Shown: in pieces, positions 7,336-9,741 of the stretch
Layout of the letters: every line of letters starts with the position of its first letter
How positions within the stretch are numbered: the stretch's first letter is position 1
Notes under the pieces: model-generated
The model's database searches: none
What the model saw: only the letters and a program-made list of their open reading frames with translations
Told to the model about the DNA's origin: nothing
Source of the DNA: Halanaerobium sp.
Lineage (GTDB): Bacteria; Bacillota; Halanaerobiia; Halanaerobiales; Halanaerobiaceae
Direction of reading: 5' to 3'
DNA: 9,741 nt
NCBI GenBank assembly: GCA_003070825.1
Contig: QBLP01000053.1
Coordinates: 1 to 9,741, forward strand
Position numbers and translations under genes: made by a program

Positions 7336-7364
7336 ATTATAACATATTTATATTAACCCTTCAA
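7336..7364 (-). promoter_or_regulatory. Sigma-A-type promoter for OLE RNA, oapA and downstream genes
   Basis: On the minus strand, directly after the ispA stop, TTGAAG (7364-7359) is followed by a 17-nt spacer and TATAAT (7341-7336). TGT just before the -10 makes it an extended -10 promoter. A start about 7 nt downstream falls in the AAAA at 7330-7327, exactly where the 5' strand of the proposed terminal helix begins. It should drive OLE separately from upstream operon transcription and read into oapA and dxs. Confidence 0.8.
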
Positions 7365-8246
7365 TTAATGCTGACGGTTCAGGATGTAATCAACTAAATC
7401 CTTTAAGTTTTCTGCTTTATCCCCAAAGATATTTAAGGCTGATTTCGCTTTTTCAGCGTGATCCTGAGCTGCTTTTTTAGCTTTTTTAAGTCCCATAAGT
7501 TTAGGATAGGTAGATTTATTCAATTCTTCGTCTCTACCGACTACTTTCCCCATTTTCTCGGTCTCTCCTGTAAGATCAAGCAGATCATCAACAATCTGAA
7601 ATAAAACACCAATATTTTCGGCATAATTTAGCAGTGCGTCTTTCTCAGCTTCTGTATAATCAGAACAGTAAAGCCCATTTAAAACTGAAGCCTTAATTAG
7701 GGCACCGGTTTTTGCTCGATGGACTTTCTGCATTTCCGCAAGGCTTAACTCTTTATTTTCAGCCTCCAGATCCAGAACCTGACCACCAACCATTCCCTGA
7801 TAGCCTGAGAATCTGGCAGTACTGGTAATTATTTTAATTCTGGCTTCAGGCTCAATTTCAAGCTCAGATAAAACTTCAAAAGCATAGGTTAATAGTGCAT
7901 CTCCGGCTAAAATTGCAGCTGCCTCTCCAAAAACAAGATGGTTTGTCTTCTTCCCCCGCCGCAGCTGATTATCATCCATTGCCGGCAGGTCATCATGAAT
8001 CAGAGAATAACTGTGAATCATTTCCAGAGCTGAACCAGCCTTTAAAGCAGCCTGATAATTACCAGCCAGTAATTCCACAGTTAAAAGTGATAAAACCGGC
8101 CTAATCCGTTTACCACCTGAGAGCAGGGTATACTTCATAGCCTCAGTTAATTGAGGAGCTATTTCTCCCTTTAAATTCATCAGCTCTTCTAAATTGGCTT
8201 CAACTTCTTTTGCTTTCACCTTCAAAATATCTTTTATGGTCTGCAA
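7365..8246 (-). CDS. ispA: Short-chain polyprenyl (farnesyl) diphosphate synthase
   Basis: This enzyme condenses isopentenyl diphosphate onto dimethylallyl and geranyl diphosphate to make C15 farnesyl diphosphate, feeding undecaprenyl phosphate and quinone synthesis. The 293-residue protein has the usual length, with GGKRIRP at 44-50, the first aspartate-rich motif DDLPAMDD at 85-92, and the second motif DDLLD at 220-224 within FQIVDDLLDLTG. The aspartate motif has the two-residue insertion typical of bacterial enzymes. Tyr80 five residues before it, in HSYSLIHDD, favours a farnesyl rather than geranylgeranyl product, though that is inference. The start is a TTG at 8246: GAGGAGG lies 7 nt upstream, over the xseB stop, and the next ATG is more than 20 codons in. 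It starts 2 nt after xseB and is followed immediately by the OLE promoter. Confidence 0.95.
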   Translation of the reverse strand: MQTIKDILKVKAKEVEANLEELMNLKGEIAPQLTEAMKYTLLSGGKRIRPVLSLLTVELLAGNYQAALKAGSALEMIHSYSLIHDDLPAMDDNQLRRGKKTNHLVFGEAAAILAGDALLTYAFEVLSELEIEPEARIKIITSTARFSGYQGMVGGQVLDLEAENKELSLAEMQKVHRAKTGALIKASVLNGLYCSDYTEAEKDALLNYAENIGVLFQIVDDLLDLTGETEKMGKVVGRDEELNKSTYPKLMGLKKAKKAAQDHAEKAKSALNIFGDKAENLKDLVDYILNRQH

Positions 8247-8248
8247 GT

Positions 8249-8539
8249 CTAATCCTCCTCAATCTCAGAATCAAAGGGAACTTCCTCAGTAAATTCTTCA
8301 TCTTCTTTAAGCATTAATTCAATCTTTTTTTCAGCTTTATCCAGTTTTTGATGACAGAATTTTAAGAGCTTCATCCCCTGGCTGAATTCAGCAAGAGTTT
8401 TATCCAGAGATAAACCACCTTTTTCCAGGTCTTCTACTATTTTTTGTAGCCTCTCCAGTGCTGATTCAAAATCTAAATCCTCAGTTTTAATTTCTTCCTG
8501 ATTTTCATTAAATTCAATTTCATTTTTATCTTTACTCAT
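8249..8539 (-). CDS. xseB: Exonuclease VII small subunit
   Basis: XseB is the small subunit that assembles in several copies on the XseA large subunit to form exonuclease VII, a processive single-strand DNase in mismatch and damage repair. The 96-residue product carries the family core DFESALERLQKIVEDLEKGGLSLDKTLAEFSQGMKLL (about residues 23-59), given here as its key run, followed by the second helix CHQKLDKAEKKIELML. It has unusually long acidic tails: about 20 residues before the core and EDEEFTEEVPFDSEIEED after it. Typical family members are about 70-80 residues. Acidic tails of this kind would fit a halophile. The ATG at 8539 overlaps the xseA stop by 8 nt; the ribosome binding site is weak (GGTGA), so translation is probably coupled to xseA. 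Confidence 0.93.
   Translation of the reverse strand: MSKDKNEIEFNENQEEIKTEDLDFESALERLQKIVEDLEKGGLSLDKTLAEFSQGMKLLKFCHQKLDKAEKKIELMLKEDEEFTEEVPFDSEIEED
8254..8260 (-). promoter_or_regulatory. Ribosome binding site that fixes the ispA TTG start
   Basis: GAGGAGG on the minus strand lies inside the last codons of xseB and 7 nt before the TTG at 8246. This supports the non-ATG start of ispA and coupling of its translation to xseB. Confidence 0.75.
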
Positions 8540-9741
8540 CTATTTCACCAACTTTTCTACTAGCTTTTACTTCCAGATCTAAAAGTCCATCACTCAAACG
8601 GGCCCTGAGCTGATCTCCCTGTTCAATCTGCTCTACTGAGCTGACTGTCCGCTCAGCCTGATCCTGAAGAATAGCATAACCCCGGTCCAGAGTTTTGAGT
8701 GGACTTAAATTATTTAGCCTCTGATATAATAGCTGGTATTTATTTTCCCAGTCATTATATTTTCTTTCAATCTGATGATTTAATTTCGTTTCTAAACTAT
8801 CAAGTTCCTGTTCATAATTTCTAAAAAGTTCTTCTGGTGATGCAAAAATTCTACGTTCAGAAATATTCTGAAGTTTATTTTTCAGCTCTCTGACCCGGCC
8901 AGAACCACTGTTTAAAAGCCTCTGAGATAGGTTATCAAGTCTATTTAATATTTCCTCACGGTTAGCCGTTGCCAGTTCTGCTGCTGCAGAGGGTGTGGGT
9001 GCTCTCAGGTCAGCTACAAAATCTGAGATAGTAAAATCAGTTTCATGACCAACACCACTGATTACTGGTAATTTAGAATTATATACTGCCCGGGCCACCA
9101 CTTCTTCATTAAAGGGCCAGAGGTCTTCAATCGAGCCCCCACCCCGGCTGATAATTATCAGGTCAATATCATCGCGGCTGTTTAAATATTCTATCCCGGC
9201 TGTAATTTCACCCTTAGCCAGATCTCCCTGTACATGAGCCGGAACTATCAAGACAGAAAAATTACCAGAGCGTCTTTTCATCACTGAAAGAATATCTCTG
9301 ATTGCTGCCCCGGTGGGAGAAGTTACAATTCCAATTTTGCTGGCCAGAAAGGGAATTTCTTTTTTCCTGCTCTCTGCAAAAAGACCTTCTTTTTCCAGTC
9401 GGTCCTTTAATTTTTCAAAAGCCTCGTAAAGTTTTCCCTTACCTGCTTTTTCCATCTCCCGGGCATAAAACTGATATTCTCCCCGCTGGGCATAAATATC
9501 AAGATTACCTCTGGCCTCAACCTGCATTCCTTCCTCCGGCTCAAAGTCCAGAGAAGAGTTGTAACCCTTAAACATTACAGTTTTTAGCTGTGAGTTCTTA
9601 TCCTTCAGGGTAAAATACATATGACCTGAACTGTGGTGGTAAAAATTTGAAATCTCACCACTAATCCAGAAATCAGAAAGAAGAGCATCTTCTTTAATTA
9701 AAGACTGAAGATACTCTGTGATTTCCTGAACTGTATAGATC
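8532..9741 (-). CDS. xseA: Exonuclease VII large subunit, 5'-truncated by window edge
   Basis: XseA is the catalytic subunit of exonuclease VII, degrading single-stranded DNA from both ends to short oligonucleotides. The frame is open from the window edge, so 402 codons are visible and probably only the first few residues are missing. Visible residues 1-100 form the N-terminal OB-fold, beginning IYTVQEITEYL and containing ISGEISNFYHHSSGHMYFTLKD. The catalytic domain has GIVTSPTGAAIRDI at 137-150, SRGGGS at 198-203, GVGHETDFT at 229-237 and RAPTPSAAAE at 246-255. A coiled-coil region follows, then a C-terminal segment with LDRGYAILQD. The methionine at 9620 is internal to the conserved OB-fold, not the start. 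The gene overlaps xseB by 8 nt, the normal arrangement for the two subunits. Confidence 0.96.
   Translation of the reverse strand, partial: IYTVQEITEYLQSLIKEDALLSDFWISGEISNFYHHSSGHMYFTLKDKNSQLKTVMFKGYNSSLDFEPEEGMQVEARGNLDIYAQRGEYQFYAREMEKAGKGKLYEAFEKLKDRLEKEGLFAESRKKEIPFLASKIGIVTSPTGAAIRDILSVMKRRSGNFSVLIVPAHVQGDLAKGEITAGIEYLNSRDDIDLIIISRGGGSIEDLWPFNEEVVARAVYNSKLPVISGVGHETDFTISDFVADLRAPTPSAAAELATANREEILNRLDNLSQRLLNSGSGRVRELKNKLQNISERRIFASPEELFRNYEQELDSLETKLNHQIERKYNDWENKYQLLYQRLNNLSPLKTLDRGYAILQDQAERTVSSVEQIEQGDQLRARLSDGLLDLEVKASRKVGEIDE

Noticed and set aside
1..9741. CRISPR arrays, insertion sequences, tRNA or rRNA genes
   Set aside because: No regularly spaced repeats, transposase motifs or tRNA-like sequences were seen; this is a conserved core-genome region.

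Overview
The window is a compact stretch of an AT-rich Gram-positive (Firmicutes) chromosome. Every gene is on the minus strand. Read in the direction of transcription, from high to low coordinates, the order is xseA - xseB - ispA - [OLE RNA] - oapA - dxs - tlyA - nadK - recN - spo0A. This is the classic clostridial cluster of exonuclease VII, isoprenoid and recN genes. The protein sequences, the retained Spo0A and the presence of OLE RNA suggest an anaerobic extremophile. My best guess is a halophile of the Halanaerobiales type, but that is inference from gene content and protein flavour, not a search.

Right end (9741 to 7365): xseA (cut by the window edge, only the first few residues missing), xseB and ispA are packed with short overlaps or gaps. 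They encode both exonuclease VII subunits and a farnesyl-diphosphate-type prenyl synthase. Middle (7364 to 6733): 632 bases carry no credible protein gene. They contain a near-consensus sigma-A promoter just after ispA, then about 580 nt of GC-richer sequence full of complementary segments. This sequence ends just before a strong ribosome binding site for a small membrane protein. Position, size, structure and the downstream partner identify it as OLE RNA (ornate, large, extremophilic) with its membrane protein OapA. The extra plus-strand reading frame at 6951-7304 is a shadow of this RNA.

Left half (6732 to 1): oapA, dxs and tlyA are translationally coupled by a 1-nt and a 22-nt overlap; nadK follows tlyA after 1 nt and recN follows nadK after 24 nt. 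They supply an OLE partner protein, the first enzyme of the MEP isoprenoid pathway, an rRNA 2'-O-methyltransferase, NAD kinase and a DNA repair ATPase. After a 115-nt gap comes spo0A, the master sporulation regulator, lacking only its last dozen or so codons at the window edge. Two genes usual at this locus are missing: argR/ahrC between nadK and recN, and spoIVB between recN and spo0A.

The most notable content is the OLE RNA/OapA ribonucleoprotein locus. OLE is a described RNA class whose biochemical function is only partly understood. Within this copy I found an end-to-end terminal helix, several GNRA-capped hairpins, a 10-bp long-range helix, an 11-nt direct repeat that could compete for that helix, and its own strong promoter.
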